Positions 7,534 to 15,380 of a stretch of DNA of 47,835 nt are shown piece by piece. A program made the position numbers and the translations under genes. This DNA comes from Fibrobacter succinogenes (lineage in GTDB: Bacteria; Fibrobacterota; Fibrobacteria; Fibrobacterales; Fibrobacteraceae), in NCBI GenBank assembly GCA_902762795.1, contig CACWPM010000041.1, forward strand, positions 1 to 47,835. The letters run 5' to 3'. A model generated the notes under the pieces. That model saw only the letters and a program-made list of their open reading frames with translations. It was not told where the DNA came from and made no database searches. The stretch's first letter is position 1, and the number at the start of each line of letters is the position of its first letter.

Positions 7534-9378
7534 TTAACCTTCGACCTTAGATTGTGCAGGGATTGCGGAACGTTGGGTTTGTTCAAGGACTTCGAGCAAG
7601 ATTTCCTGAGTCTTGACTGCATTTTCCATGAGCACTTCGCTCGCGCGTTCGTGGAAGGCTTCGAGAGACTGGTTCAAGTGTTCGACAAAGTTGTCTTCTT
7701 CTTCGTGTTCAGCCGTATCGCCCGAGAGCTTTTCGAGGATTGTCTCGAGGCCACTGCGAAGCATTTCGAGGTTTGCGCTGAGTTCGGACTGGTTCACGCG
7801 CATAAGCTCTGCGGTTTCCACAATGTTTCCGCCAAGAGCGTCCGTGGCTTCTTTTTCCTTGACCACGCGATTGTCGATGCTTTCGGTGAGAGCCTTTTGC
7901 GCCTCGAGAAGCACGTTCGATGTTTCGGAAAGCTTTTGGAAAGCGCCGAGAATATCGGAAGAAAGGGAGCCAAGCTTTTCGGAGACATTCTGGGAAAGTT
8001 CTGCAGAACCCGCCTGAGCCTTTTCGGCCACTTGGAGAGCCACGTTCTTGAGCGTTTCGAGGCCTTCGCGCTGGGAATCGACATTTGCCGTTGTCTTGTC
8101 TTCAAGACGTTGCATAAAGCTATTCCACTGTTCGCTAGACTGCTTAACTTGTTCAGAAACGGAATCGGCGATGCTTTTCGTTGATCCTTCCATAGCCGTT
8201 GCGGTTGCGGTAGCCACGCCATCCAGGCCAGCCTTTACGTCAGAAGCGACCTTTGCAAGAGCCGTTTCCACATTACCCGAAACGCCTTCGAGCGAAGACT
8301 TGACTCCAGAAGAAATCCCTTCAAGCCCAGTATTCAAGGCAACCGAAATGCCGTTCAGCTTTTCATCCAGCTTTGCAGGGAGCGCTTCGACCGATTTCGA
8401 AAGAGAACCGATATTTTCGTTAATCGGATTGAATGCGTTCGAAACCGAAGCTCCCACCAGTTCACCAAACTTCTGGGAAGATTCGTTCATATTGGCAACG
8501 GCACCCGCAAGAGAATCGTTCACAGCCTTGATCGATGAAGTCATTTCGCTTGAAACATTACGAACAGACGCAACAACATCTTGATTGAGCTTGGATGTCA
8601 TTGCAGAAAGTTCCTCTCCCACCATTGCAACAACTCCTGCAAGACCATCCTTCACCGAAGAAGCAATTACGGACAAGTTTTTTTCAACAGAATCAAACAA
8701 ACGTTCAAGTTCATTCTTGTCTTTTTCAACAGCGCCTTTTTCGGTTTCCGCTTCCTGCATATCAAGCGTAAAAGCGTCAAGATGAGCCATAAATTCATCA
8801 CGCCTGGAACTGAGCACCGTGCGGCTAGTCCCCAAAATCAAGGCTGCAAACAAACCGCAAAGGCTCGTACCGAAAATGCCTTTCATGTTCTGGAAAAGCA
8901 CCTGGATTGTATCGAGCGTGCCCTGTGTCGTGGAATTGTCAATGGCACCACCAGCTGTCGCCACCGATTGCATAAGGCCAAAGAACGTACCCATTAGGCC
9001 AAGAAGAATGACGGTCGAACCAACACTGCGGTTGAGCGGAATGGAAGAACCGGACGAAAGGACTTCGAAAGCAATCGGGGAATCCAACCGAATGTTTTTT
9101 TGCAGGAGACGCTTTGCTAGTTCAATTCGCTTCGCTACAACGCCCTCATCCAATTCGGGATAAACGTTCTCCTTTTCGCAAGCGTCGATGATATCGTCTT
9201 CGGCGATAATCTGCTTCATCTTGCGTATCGCAGAAATCTGTTCGACCAGGTAAACGGCCATAATGGCGATCATGATGATCCAGCCAAATGCGGGAGCGCC
9301 AAAGTAAAGTGCGCCAGCAATAAGGGTCACAAAACCCACCACCGTCAAAATAAGAATCGTTTTAAATGCTTTTTTCAT
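7534..9378 (-). CDS. MotA/TolQ/ExbB-type proton channel subunit with long coiled-coil tail (ZorA-like)
   Basis: A 614-residue inner-membrane stator subunit. Transmembrane helices are expected at about 8-24, 30-48, 118-140 and 166-186. The last two carry the family's signature wording, TVILLGLMGTFFGLMQSV and KGIFGTSLCGLFAALILG. A cytoplasmic segment lies between helices 2 and 3. After about residue 200 comes a tail of some 415 residues, rich in Ala, Ser, Glu, Leu and Val with heptad-like repeats (GLEGISSGVKSSLEGVSG, VASDVKAGLDGVA), predicted to form a long coiled coil. This is the architecture of ZorA of Zorya anti-phage systems and far longer than ExbB, TolQ or MotA. It pairs with the MotB-like gene two bases downstream. 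Proton-driven rotation is inferred from the family. Confidence 0.9.
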   Translation of the reverse strand: MKKAFKTILILTVVGFVTLIAGALYFGAPAFGWIIMIAIMAVYLVEQISAIRKMKQIIAEDDIIDACEKENVYPELDEGVVAKRIELAKRLLQKNIRLDSPIAFEVLSSGSSIPLNRSVGSTVILLGLMGTFFGLMQSVATAGGAIDNSTTQGTLDTIQVLFQNMKGIFGTSLCGLFAALILGTSRTVLSSRRDEFMAHLDAFTLDMQEAETEKGAVEKDKNELERLFDSVEKNLSVIASSVKDGLAGVVAMVGEELSAMTSKLNQDVVASVRNVSSEMTSSIKAVNDSLAGAVANMNESSQKFGELVGASVSNAFNPINENIGSLSKSVEALPAKLDEKLNGISVALNTGLEGISSGVKSSLEGVSGNVETALAKVASDVKAGLDGVATATATAMEGSTKSIADSVSEQVKQSSEQWNSFMQRLEDKTTANVDSQREGLETLKNVALQVAEKAQAGSAELSQNVSEKLGSLSSDILGAFQKLSETSNVLLEAQKALTESIDNRVVKEKEATDALGGNIVETAELMRVNQSELSANLEMLRSGLETILEKLSGDTAEHEEEDNFVEHLNQSLEAFHERASEVLMENAVKTQEILLEVLEQTQRSAIPAQSKVEG

Positions 9379-9385
9379 TTTTTAC

Positions 9386-10303
9386 CTACACATTCTGCGC
9401 TTGATAAGGAGCGACTGTTTCAAACAAATTTAATTGACCGCGAGAGAACCCGCGAAGGAATAAAGACCATTTACTTTGGTACCATTCGATAATCTGCATC
9501 GTAAGCCCTTGTGCATAATCGCAAAAGTCATCCGTAAACGCCAAAAAACAGTTTTCGTAAGCATAATGCGGATTCCAAAAGCGACCGACATTCCTTGCGC
9601 AAGACATCGCGGACGAATAATAGCGCACAGGGCCTTTCGAAGAAAACGCTGCAGCAAAACGTTTCTTGGCAAGCGAGTTCAAGGACGTGCGGAGCGAGAC
9701 GACCATCGCGTTTTCCTTTTCGCGCAAGGACGCTTCCAGGCATGGCAAAAGCTTCGATACAGGATCCACAGCACTTTCGGAAAGCCAGTACTTGCAAAGT
9801 TTTTCCTGCAACTGCATCACGCGACCGTGCATACGCACAAACAAAGGTTCAGCATCGCTCACCAACAAATGTATTGTCGCCGAATAGAAATTGTTGATAT
9901 CCTGCTTGTTGTTCTTGACAGTAAGCGCCCAACCTTTTTCTTCGTCATGGACCAAAAAATCCCCGCCTTCAAGCAAAAGACGGAGAACCTCATCCGTCGC
10001 AAAACGCTGGATCCACTTGGCACGGAACTCGCTGTAAAGCTTTTCGCAATCTTTAAATATCTGCGGGAAACCCGATTCACAAAGTTTCCAGGCCGATTCG
10101 CTAAACGAAATGAGCTCGGAGCAGCCGACATTCGCCGACGGGTTGTTGAGCATAGCGTCGAGATGTTCAAAAAGAGCTATTGACCACGTGACCATCATGG
10201 ACTGCGAGAGCGTAGCAACGATTGCCGATCGGTTAGGACGAACGGCCAGGCGCACGCTAGCGCCGGTCATCTTGCGTATGGCTCTACGAAATGCTTCTTC
10301 CAC
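9386..10303 (-). CDS. unrecognised protein preceding the ZorA-like gene
   Basis: A 305-residue protein without signal peptide or membrane helix, probably cytoplasmic. It is helical with scattered Cys and aromatic residues (WKLCESGFPQIFKDCEKLY, YYSSAMSCARNVGRFWNP, WYQSKWSLFLRGFSRGQLN). No domain was recognised and no catalytic motif is obvious. The start is GTG at 10303, chosen because AGAGGT lies at the right distance and the upstream gene ends only nine bases before. It ends seven bases before the ZorA-like gene, so both are surely cotranscribed. It may be a cytoplasmic partner of the ZorA-like tail; that is inference from position. Confidence 0.8.
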   Translation of the reverse strand: MEEAFRRAIRKMTGASVRLAVRPNRSAIVATLSQSMMVTWSIALFEHLDAMLNNPSANVGCSELISFSESAWKLCESGFPQIFKDCEKLYSEFRAKWIQRFATDEVLRLLLEGGDFLVHDEEKGWALTVKNNKQDINNFYSATIHLLVSDAEPLFVRMHGRVMQLQEKLCKYWLSESAVDPVSKLLPCLEASLREKENAMVVSLRTSLNSLAKKRFAAAFSSKGPVRYYSSAMSCARNVGRFWNPHYAYENCFLAFTDDFCDYAQGLTMQIIEWYQSKWSLFLRGFSRGQLNLFETVAPYQAQNV

Positions 10304-10312
10304 GGCTACCTC

Positions 10313-11035
10313 TTAGAAACGCGCTTCGATGTTGTGCCACACGTTGCGACGGACACGTTTTTTGGTGAGTTTCAAGTCAGCGTCTTCACTGCGGATATCG
10401 GATTCGAGGTTGTTGCGAATCAAGTCCGTATCGCCATCGAGCTTGCCACCCGATTCGAGATAAAGTCCGTAAACGTTTTCAGAAATGCTGGTTCCGTTCG
10501 AAACAACGCGACCGGCCCTCACAGATAAAGCATAGCGGTTATGAGCCAAAGTGCAACGAACTAAAGTGACATCAGGACTTTCATCGACCCAGAGACCGTA
10601 ATAATTATTGAAAAAGCTGACATTTTCAAGCGTACCATGGGAACGGAAAATCGTATTGCGGAAGGCGTTTTCAATTGTCAAATTATGAATACTGAAAGGG
10701 CGTTCGCTCGACATGATGTGAAACCCGTTCCAGTTCGCTACGGAATCGGCACCGCAAAAGACAACTGGCTTATCGTTTGTACCTGCTATTTTAACGGTTC
10801 CCTGGATGATAAGTTTTGCAAACTCCCCCATCAAGACCGTCACACCAGGTTCAATGACCAGCGTATCGGACGCACCGACAACCACACCCTGTTCGAGCAC
10901 ATAAGGACTATCTTTTTCTTTTAAAAGCACCTTGCCATTTTCCACAACAGGAAACGGCATTCCCGAAGCAAACGAAGAACAAGCAAATACAAGAACCGTC
11001 AAAATCGAGGAACGCATAAAATTTTTACAAATCAT
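10313..11035 (-). CDS. secreted right-handed beta-helix protein
   Basis: A 240-residue exported protein. The N-terminus has a signal peptide (MRSSILTVLVFACSSFASG from the internal Met7), and the body has the short repeating rungs of a parallel beta-helix: LVIEPGVTVLMGEFAKLIIQ, VKIAGTNDKPVVF, FSIHNLTIENAFRNTIFRS, LENVSFFNNYYGLWVDES, VTLVRCTLAHNRYALSV and SISENVYGLYLES. Such folds bind or cut polysaccharides or act as scaffolds; no catalytic set can be named. Its ATG overlaps the TGA of the lipoprotein gene (ATGA), so the two are translationally coupled. Expected location is periplasm or cell surface. Its presence in the same operon as a stator pair suggests the system reaches across the envelope. 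Confidence 0.8.
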   Translation of the reverse strand: MICKNFMRSSILTVLVFACSSFASGMPFPVVENGKVLLKEKDSPYVLEQGVVVGASDTLVIEPGVTVLMGEFAKLIIQGTVKIAGTNDKPVVFCGADSVANWNGFHIMSSERPFSIHNLTIENAFRNTIFRSHGTLENVSFFNNYYGLWVDESPDVTLVRCTLAHNRYALSVRAGRVVSNGTSISENVYGLYLESGGKLDGDTDLIRNNLESDIRSEDADLKLTKKRVRRNVWHNIEARF

Positions 11036-11871
11036 TGCATGTTCCTCAACGTGATTTTCTGATTGACATTCAAACTCGGGAGAGTGTCACCAGCGACAAG
11101 ATCACGCACATCGAGAACGGCAACAATATTCATTTCCGCAGACGAAATCGTTCCATGTGTCACATCAAAAAGAACCACGCCATCCCCTACGACATAATCG
11201 CTACTTTTGAGCTGCAAATTCGAGGTCGTGTCCGGGAGTTCCAAATACTTCATGCCCATGTGGATTTTAACCATACGGGCACCATCCTGCAAATAGACGT
11301 CTTGGAGCGTGAACGTCTTGTAAACCGTCGTCGAGCTATTGCCCTTGCCAAAGATCGGCATCTGGCGTTCCCAGGTTTCGCCAAGTTTCACAGGCTTTTC
11401 GGGCAAGAGCGGTTGCGCCTTGAGGAAAAGCGGAAGCAAGTTCAGTTCGTCCTCGGAAGGCAAGTCCACGGCATTTTCAATCGTCGGATCCGTGATAATT
11501 CCATCGTGATGGAGCTTGAACTGAAAATTTTGAATGGAAAGATATTTTTCAATATTGCGGAACTCGTCAACGGAACGCTTATCGCTCGTATAATCGACAG
11601 AATCGATTTTCATTTCGAAACGTCCAGAACCATCGTCGTATGACATAAGAAGACTCATCGTACTGCGGACACTCACGTGCGTGCGCATAGATTCAGGAAC
11701 ATTCACAGAATCGCCCGGCAAGCTCACGTTCAACGTAGATTCAAGAACATACGACTGCGGGGCTACAGTCTGCGTGTTAAAAGCAAGATGAATTTCGTTC
11801 CGTTCGCAGGAGCAAAGAGTCAATAAAGCAATTGAAAGCGCCGAAAAAGCGCCAAACTTGATAAAATTCAT
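11032..11871 (-). CDS. lipoprotein of unknown function, first gene of ZorAB-like operon
   Basis: A 279-residue lipoprotein. The signal peptide ends in a lipobox within ALLTLCSCERNEI (lipidated Cys about residue 21 or 23). The mature part is beta-rich and free of membrane helices, with VPESMRTHVSVRSTMSLLMS, FEMKIDSVDYTSDKRSVDEF, KPVKLGETWERQMPIFGKG and TISSAEMNIVAVLDVRDL. The phrase around KLGETW resembles DUF6263-like lipoproteins, but this is a weak impression. It begins the six-gene operon; the next gene overlaps it by four bases. AT-rich DNA upstream (11872-11900) probably holds the operon promoter. Placement in the outer or inner membrane cannot be decided from the sequence. Confidence 0.75.
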   Translation of the reverse strand: MNFIKFGAFSALSIALLTLCSCERNEIHLAFNTQTVAPQSYVLESTLNVSLPGDSVNVPESMRTHVSVRSTMSLLMSYDDGSGRFEMKIDSVDYTSDKRSVDEFRNIEKYLSIQNFQFKLHHDGIITDPTIENAVDLPSEDELNLLPLFLKAQPLLPEKPVKLGETWERQMPIFGKGNSSTTVYKTFTLQDVYLQDGARMVKIHMGMKYLELPDTTSNLQLKSSDYVVGDGVVLFDVTHGTISSAEMNIVAVLDVRDLVAGDTLPSLNVNQKITLRNMQ

Positions 11872-11898
11872 GCGTAGAATATAGATATTACATTTGTG

Positions 11899-11925
11899 AT
11901 TTGTGGTTAGTAATTAGTGATTAGA
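11899..11925 (+). repeat. degenerate 7-bp-period repeat (TTAG type)
   Basis: Reads GTTAGTA, ATTAGTG, ATTAGAG as consecutive heptads upstream of the lipoprotein gene. The same unit (ATTAGAC, ATTAGCC) occurs at 23705-23718, and its complement recurs near 12144-12164. Confidence 0.5.
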
Positions 11926-12006
11926 GGGCTTTAGAATCGGCACAGAAGTCTTTAGGCTAGGAAATAAATTCTAATCCGCTAGGAAGGAGACTATCGTCGT
12001 GGCAAT

Positions 12007-12084
12007 GTCATCCTCCAAAGGGGGATCCATACATCTAGAAAACGTAGCTGGAACTGTATGGATCCTCGCGAAAGCGAGGATGAC
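12007..12084. repeat. nested inverted-repeat element (GTCATCCTC ... GAGGATGAC)
   Basis: Outer arms GTCATCCTC (12007-12015) and GAGGATGAC (12076-12084) enclose inner arms GGATCCATACA (12023-12033) and TGTATGGATCC (12055-12065) and a small CTCGCGAAAGCGAG hairpin (12065-12078). It is the most complete copy of a dispersed family also seen near 14778, 20041, 21838, 24310 and 45748. It carries no coding capacity and lies between two minus-strand operons. Confidence 0.6.
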
Positions 12085-12136
12085 CTCATAGGAGCTTAAG
12101 CTCTGTGCCCATAGCACAAAAGACCGTAAAGTCTGA

Positions 12137-12164
12137 GCCAATGGCCTAAAACCTATAACCTAAA
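12137..12164. repeat. degenerate 7-bp-period repeat downstream of tadA
   Basis: Four consecutive heptads: GCCAATG, GCCTAAA, ACCTATA, ACCTAAA. On the minus strand they read TTTAGGT, TATAGGT, TTTAGGC, related to the TTAG heptads elsewhere. The array ends at the tadA stop codon. Confidence 0.5.
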
Positions 12165-12786
12165 TTCCTTTATTGCCCGAATCGCCTTTTTCGAGGCGCA
12201 TTTGCTGGAAGAATCCTTTAAGGAGGCCAAGGCATTCGTCGGCGAGAATGCCGCCCGTGACTTCTACAACGCGCTTGAGGGCATTGCCGGTAATGACATC
12301 AATCGTTGTGCCGCAGCCGCCAAAACGAGAATCCGGGGAACCGTAGACCACACGGGAAACGCGGCTGTTGAGGATAGCTCCAGCGCACATGGGGCACGGC
12401 TCCAGAGTCACGTACAAAGTACAACCATCCAAGCGCCAGTTGTCGAGCGTACTTGCAGCAGTTCCAATGGCAATGATTTCGGCGTGGGCGGTCGCATCCT
12501 TGAGCTGTTCGACTTGGTTGTAGCCCTTCCCTATCACCACACCGTCTTTCACGATTACGCAGCCGATGGGGATTTCCTTCATGTCAAAAGCAATTTGAGC
12601 CTGACGAAGCGCCATACGCATGAATTTTTCGTCTTCCGACGAAAAATTAGACGAAGGACGAGAGACGAAAGACGAAAGAGATGCGGGGTCGTTCGTAAAC
12701 TCGCTCTGAGGTCGCGTTGCTTTGAGGTCGTTCGCTTCGCTCACTTTGAGGTCTGAGGATTCTTCTTTGATTTTTACGTTATTCAT
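12160..12786 (-). CDS. tadA: tRNA-specific adenosine deaminase TadA, with N-terminal extension
   Basis: TadA deaminates adenosine 34 of tRNA-Arg(ACG) to inosine. The 208-residue protein has the zinc deaminase motifs HAE (His101, Glu103 as proton donor) and PCPMC (Cys131, Cys134), plus EIPIGCVIV and the family-typical NSRVSRVVYGSPDSRFGGCG. The conserved domain starts only at about residue 51 (EDEKFMRMALRQAQ). The first 50 residues are low-complexity, and their DNA (about 12655-12780) is made of repeats: heptads GAAAGAC/GAGAGAC and repeated GACCTCAAAG units. The called ATG at 12786 sits eight bases after the upstream gene, with AAAAAGGAATAGG before it; ATG at 12621 would clip the domain. The extension looks like captured intergenic repeat DNA. 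Confidence 0.9.
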   Translation of the reverse strand: MNNVKIKEESSDLKVSEANDLKATRPQSEFTNDPASLSSFVSRPSSNFSSEDEKFMRMALRQAQIAFDMKEIPIGCVIVKDGVVIGKGYNQVEQLKDATAHAEIIAIGTAASTLDNWRLDGCTLYVTLEPCPMCAGAILNSRVSRVVYGSPDSRFGGCGTTIDVITGNALKRVVEVTGGILADECLGLLKGFFQQMRLEKGDSGNKGI

Positions 12787-12794
12787 ACTACAAC

Positions 12795-13097
12795 CTATTC
12801 CTTTTTATTGCCGCTTTTACGACGAGAAAGCATATACTCAACGTAACCTCGAGGAAACATAAAGACAAGCCAAAGCCCCAATGATATAAAGATTCTTCCC
12901 AAAACACCACAAGAATTTCTAAAAATATAAAAAACACAACCCAAAATTATCGGCAATGCAACCAAACGAATTTTCCATATTTTCGGTTCATTGTATGGAT
13001 GTTCATTGCATCCCATCAAAATTGGAATTACCAGCCCCGCCACAAAAAAGCAAACAAAAAAAATTTCATCAAAATGTAATGTTATAAAATCAATCAT
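12795..13097 (-). CDS. small membrane protein in the radical SAM operon
   Basis: A 100-residue integral membrane protein with about three hydrophobic helices (FFVCFFVAGLVIPILMG, LVALPIILGCVFYIF, IFISLGLWLVFMF) and a basic C-terminus (SRRKSGNKKE). No family was recognised. ATG at 13097 was chosen because it lies just after the upstream stop codon; an in-frame ATG at 13145 would overlap the upstream gene by 38 bases. It is followed eight bases later by tadA. AT-rich composition matches the preceding gene. Confidence 0.65.
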   Translation of the reverse strand: MIDFITLHFDEIFFVCFFVAGLVIPILMGCNEHPYNEPKIWKIRLVALPIILGCVFYIFRNSCGVLGRIFISLGLWLVFMFPRGYVEYMLSRRKSGNKKE

Positions 13098-13107
13098 ATT
13101 TACATCA

Positions 13108-13722
13108 CTACCAATTAGACTTATTTGAATTGCTGATTTCTTCAAGATTTTTCAATTTTTGCTCGTATTCGGCTTCCTGTTTCGAGGTATCTTTTCCTTC
13201 GCGTCTTTCACGCCCCACTTTCAAAGCAATGTCAAAAAGTTCATCCGCAGAAAATTGAGATTCTTCCGATGAAATCAAACTACCGGTTTCTTCGAAATTT
13301 TTCACCTTTTGTTCGTATTCGGCTTGCAATTCAGAAGTATTCATCCCTTCCCGCTTTTCCTTGCCAATTTTCAAAGCCATATCGAAAAGGTCACCCGCAT
13401 TATCACTAGCTTCACCTGGCGAAACTTCCCAAGGCGGAGCATGTTTTCCAAAAGACCTCCCCAGAAAAACAATTGGAAGCTCTATAAGCCAAACCAATAG
13501 CGTAATTCCAAGCCAGTTAAAGATATTAGGCAAATTTATATAACAGTACGCTTTTTCACCGATAAAGAACTCAAAAAAAAGTATAACTCCAAAAACAGGG
13601 AAAGAGCCTAACCAAACAATCCACTTAAGATTGTCCCGTTCAACAAATTTCTTTGTTTTAAGCAGAAAGGGAAGAAGAATATAAATCAAGTATATCCAAA
13701 AAAGCGACCACATAGTCATCAC
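13108..13722 (-). CDS. membrane protein with duplicated cytoplasmic helical repeat
   Basis: A 204-residue protein. The N-terminal half has three hydrophobic segments (about residues 5-21, 33-53, 68-90). The C-terminal half has two near-identical copies of a segment of about 40 residues: LFDMALKIGKEKREGMNTSE... and LFDIALKVGRERREGKDTSK..., each ending EYEQKxKNxEE. The duplication is recent enough that most positions still agree. No known family was recognised. Its ATG overlaps the TGA of the radical SAM gene (ATGA), so the two are translationally coupled and probably work together. Confidence 0.7.
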   Translation of the reverse strand: MMTMWSLFWIYLIYILLPFLLKTKKFVERDNLKWIVWLGSFPVFGVILFFEFFIGEKAYCYINLPNIFNWLGITLLVWLIELPIVFLGRSFGKHAPPWEVSPGEASDNAGDLFDMALKIGKEKREGMNTSELQAEYEQKVKNFEETGSLISSEESQFSADELFDIALKVGRERREGKDTSKQEAEYEQKLKNLEEISNSNKSNW

Positions 13723-14711
13723 TTAATTCCGCGGCCGTACGCGCAGTAGCTATCTTCCTGCATGTAGTCGCCGTCGTGGTAGTAAGCGGCACGGGCGCGG
13801 CAACCGCCGCAGCGGTCATTGAACTTGCACTTGCCGCAAGCTCCAGCATAAGCCTTGGTGCGGAGTCTCTTGAACACCTCGGCGTTCGCCCAGATTTCGT
13901 CGAACGGCGTATCGTGAACGTCGCCCGCTTCTTCCATCATGTAAGCGCAGGGGCGCACCTTGCCGATCGGGCTTACGATGCAGTAGTCAAGGCCAGCAAG
14001 GCAACCGCGGCTGTAACGCGTCTTGATGTCGAGCTGGTCGGCAATGCGGAGGAACTGCGGAGCGCAAGTCGGTTTCACCGGGATTCCAAGCGTGCGGCTC
14101 TTTTCCATAATCTTGCGCAACAGGCCTTCGTATTCGGCAACGCGGAGCGCATGGCCTTCGATTTCCTTGCCACGGCCCACCGGGATGAGGAAGAAAATCT
14201 GGTGGTTCACGGCACCGATTTCCTTGACCCAGTCCATGATGTCAAAAATCTCGTTCTGGTTCCAGTCCATAATCGTTGTGTGAATTTGGAACGGGAGGCC
14301 TGCCGCCTTGCAGTTTTCGATGCCCATCAATGTGAGTTCAAAAGCATTCGGGAGGCCTCGGAAATCGTTATGGCGTTTGGGATCGATGCTATCGACGCTG
14401 ATGCCCATTGCCATCGCCCCCGCTTCCTTGAGCTTGAACGCCAAATCGTGCGTGATGAGCGTTCCGTTCGTGCCAAACACCGGGCGGAGTCCACGTTCGC
14501 GGGCATGGGCCACAAGTTCCACGATATCCGGGCGCGTCATCGGCTCGCCACCGCTGAAAATCATGATCTTGAATCCGGCCTTGGCAATCTCGTCGATGAG
14601 CTTGAGCGCTTCGGCAGTCGTGAGTTCAGCAGACTTGTTTTCGCCTGCGTCCTGATAGCAGTGTTTGCATGTCAAGTTACACTTATTCGTTGTCATCCAA
14701 GAGACGATCAT
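13719..14711 (-). CDS. radical SAM/SPASM-domain protein (NirJ2-like)
   Basis: A 330-residue radical S-adenosylmethionine enzyme. The cluster motif is CNLTCKHCY (Cys11, 15, 18), followed by FSGGEPMTRPDI for SAM binding. The C-terminus is a SPASM-type domain with extra cluster cysteines: CLAGLDYC, GKVRPCAYM, CGKCKFNDRCGGCRA and a last Cys in EDSYC. The N-terminal wording (MIVSWMTTNKCNLTCKHCY) resembles the NirJ2/AhbC-AhbD group of heme and heme d1 enzymes, but SPASM proteins also modify peptides, so the substrate is open. No heme genes or obvious precursor peptide lie beside it. The next gene starts within its stop codon. Upstream DNA (14712-14885) holds a repeat and the neighbouring gene's terminator. 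Confidence 0.8.
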   Translation of the reverse strand: MIVSWMTTNKCNLTCKHCYQDAGENKSAELTTAEALKLIDEIAKAGFKIMIFSGGEPMTRPDIVELVAHARERGLRPVFGTNGTLITHDLAFKLKEAGAMAMGISVDSIDPKRHNDFRGLPNAFELTLMGIENCKAAGLPFQIHTTIMDWNQNEIFDIMDWVKEIGAVNHQIFFLIPVGRGKEIEGHALRVAEYEGLLRKIMEKSRTLGIPVKPTCAPQFLRIADQLDIKTRYSRGCLAGLDYCIVSPIGKVRPCAYMMEEAGDVHDTPFDEIWANAEVFKRLRTKAYAGACGKCKFNDRCGGCRARAAYYHDGDYMQEDSYCAYGRGIK

Positions 14712-14777
14712 GCCATAGACCTCATAAAAAATATTGCGCCATCAAAAAAGTATCTGTAGTCAATACCGTGTATGGCG

Positions 14778-14798
14778 ATCCCCGAACAAGTCGGGGAT
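14778..14798. repeat. dispersed repeat copy, hairpin ATCCCCGA/TCGGGGAT
   Basis: Perfect 8-bp arms (14778-14785 and 14791-14798) around ACAAG, followed by GACAT. It is a member of the GGATCC/GTCATCC-type family. Confidence 0.5.
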
Positions 14799-14811
14799 GA
14801 CATCGCAAATA

Positions 14812-14839
14812 TAGAAAATGCCCGGCCTAGAAGCCGAGC
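14812..14839 (-). terminator. terminator of small lipoprotein gene
   Basis: On the minus strand GCTCGGC, TTCTAG loop region and GCCGGGC form a stem that includes one G-U pair, followed by ATTTTCTAT. It lies about 45 bases after the stop codon of the gene at 14886-15257. Confidence 0.5.
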
Positions 14840-14885
14840 AAATCAAAACGACAACCGTATTAATGAATAACGATTGAAAGAACCC

Positions 14886-15257
14886 TTAGTTAAGACTATT
14901 CAACAGCTGTTCGCAAGCGTCCTTAGCAGAGGATTCGTCGTAAGCATAGATGGTGACGGGAACGCCATCTATAAGCATGTTTTCACATGTCTTCTTAGCT
15001 CCACCCGGGCAACCAGAACCCGTGACAGCGCTGGCAATGTCTTCTTGTTCGGCATCCTTAATATCAGCCATTTCTTCGCGGCAATAATTGGATATGTAGG
15101 ACTGTTCCTTGGAGTCGATGCACAAATGGCGAGGAATCTCCCAGAAAACAGAGTTCATATCGCAGGAGGTGACTTTTTCATCTTCAGAAGTCGAAACTTC
15201 ACACCCTGTAAAAATGGTAGCCACCACAACCATGGAAGCAAGAATCATTTTTTTCAT
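14886..15257 (-). CDS. small cysteine-rich lipoprotein
   Basis: A 123-residue lipoprotein with a standard signal and lipobox (ATIFTGC, Cys about residue 19). The mature part has seven further cysteines (CDMNSVFWEIPRHLC, YCREEM, SGCPGGAKKTC, KDACEQLL), likely forming disulfides in the periplasm. No family was recognised. The start has AAAGGGAT upstream. It is a single-gene unit with its own terminator. Confidence 0.75.
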   Translation of the reverse strand: MKKMILASMVVVATIFTGCEVSTSEDEKVTSCDMNSVFWEIPRHLCIDSKEQSYISNYCREEMADIKDAEQEDIASAVTGSGCPGGAKKTCENMLIDGVPVTIYAYDESSAKDACEQLLNSLN

Positions 15258-15380
15258 AGTTTTATCCCTTTTTACTTTAATTAAAAGATAAAATAAAAAA
15301 AGGAAATTAGCCAGTGTCCCCCCAAAAATGCTATCTTAATACAGAAATCATTCAATTTTAAACAAAAAACTTGTAAAAAT

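Noticed and set aside
6189-11871. A complete Zorya defence system
   Set aside because: Only ZorA-like and ZorB-like proteins are visible; no helicase (ZorD), HNH nuclease (ZorE) or recognisable ZorC is in the operon.
13776-14759. 327-codon plus-strand open frame
   Set aside because: It is the antisense of the radical SAM gene with its clear cysteine motifs.
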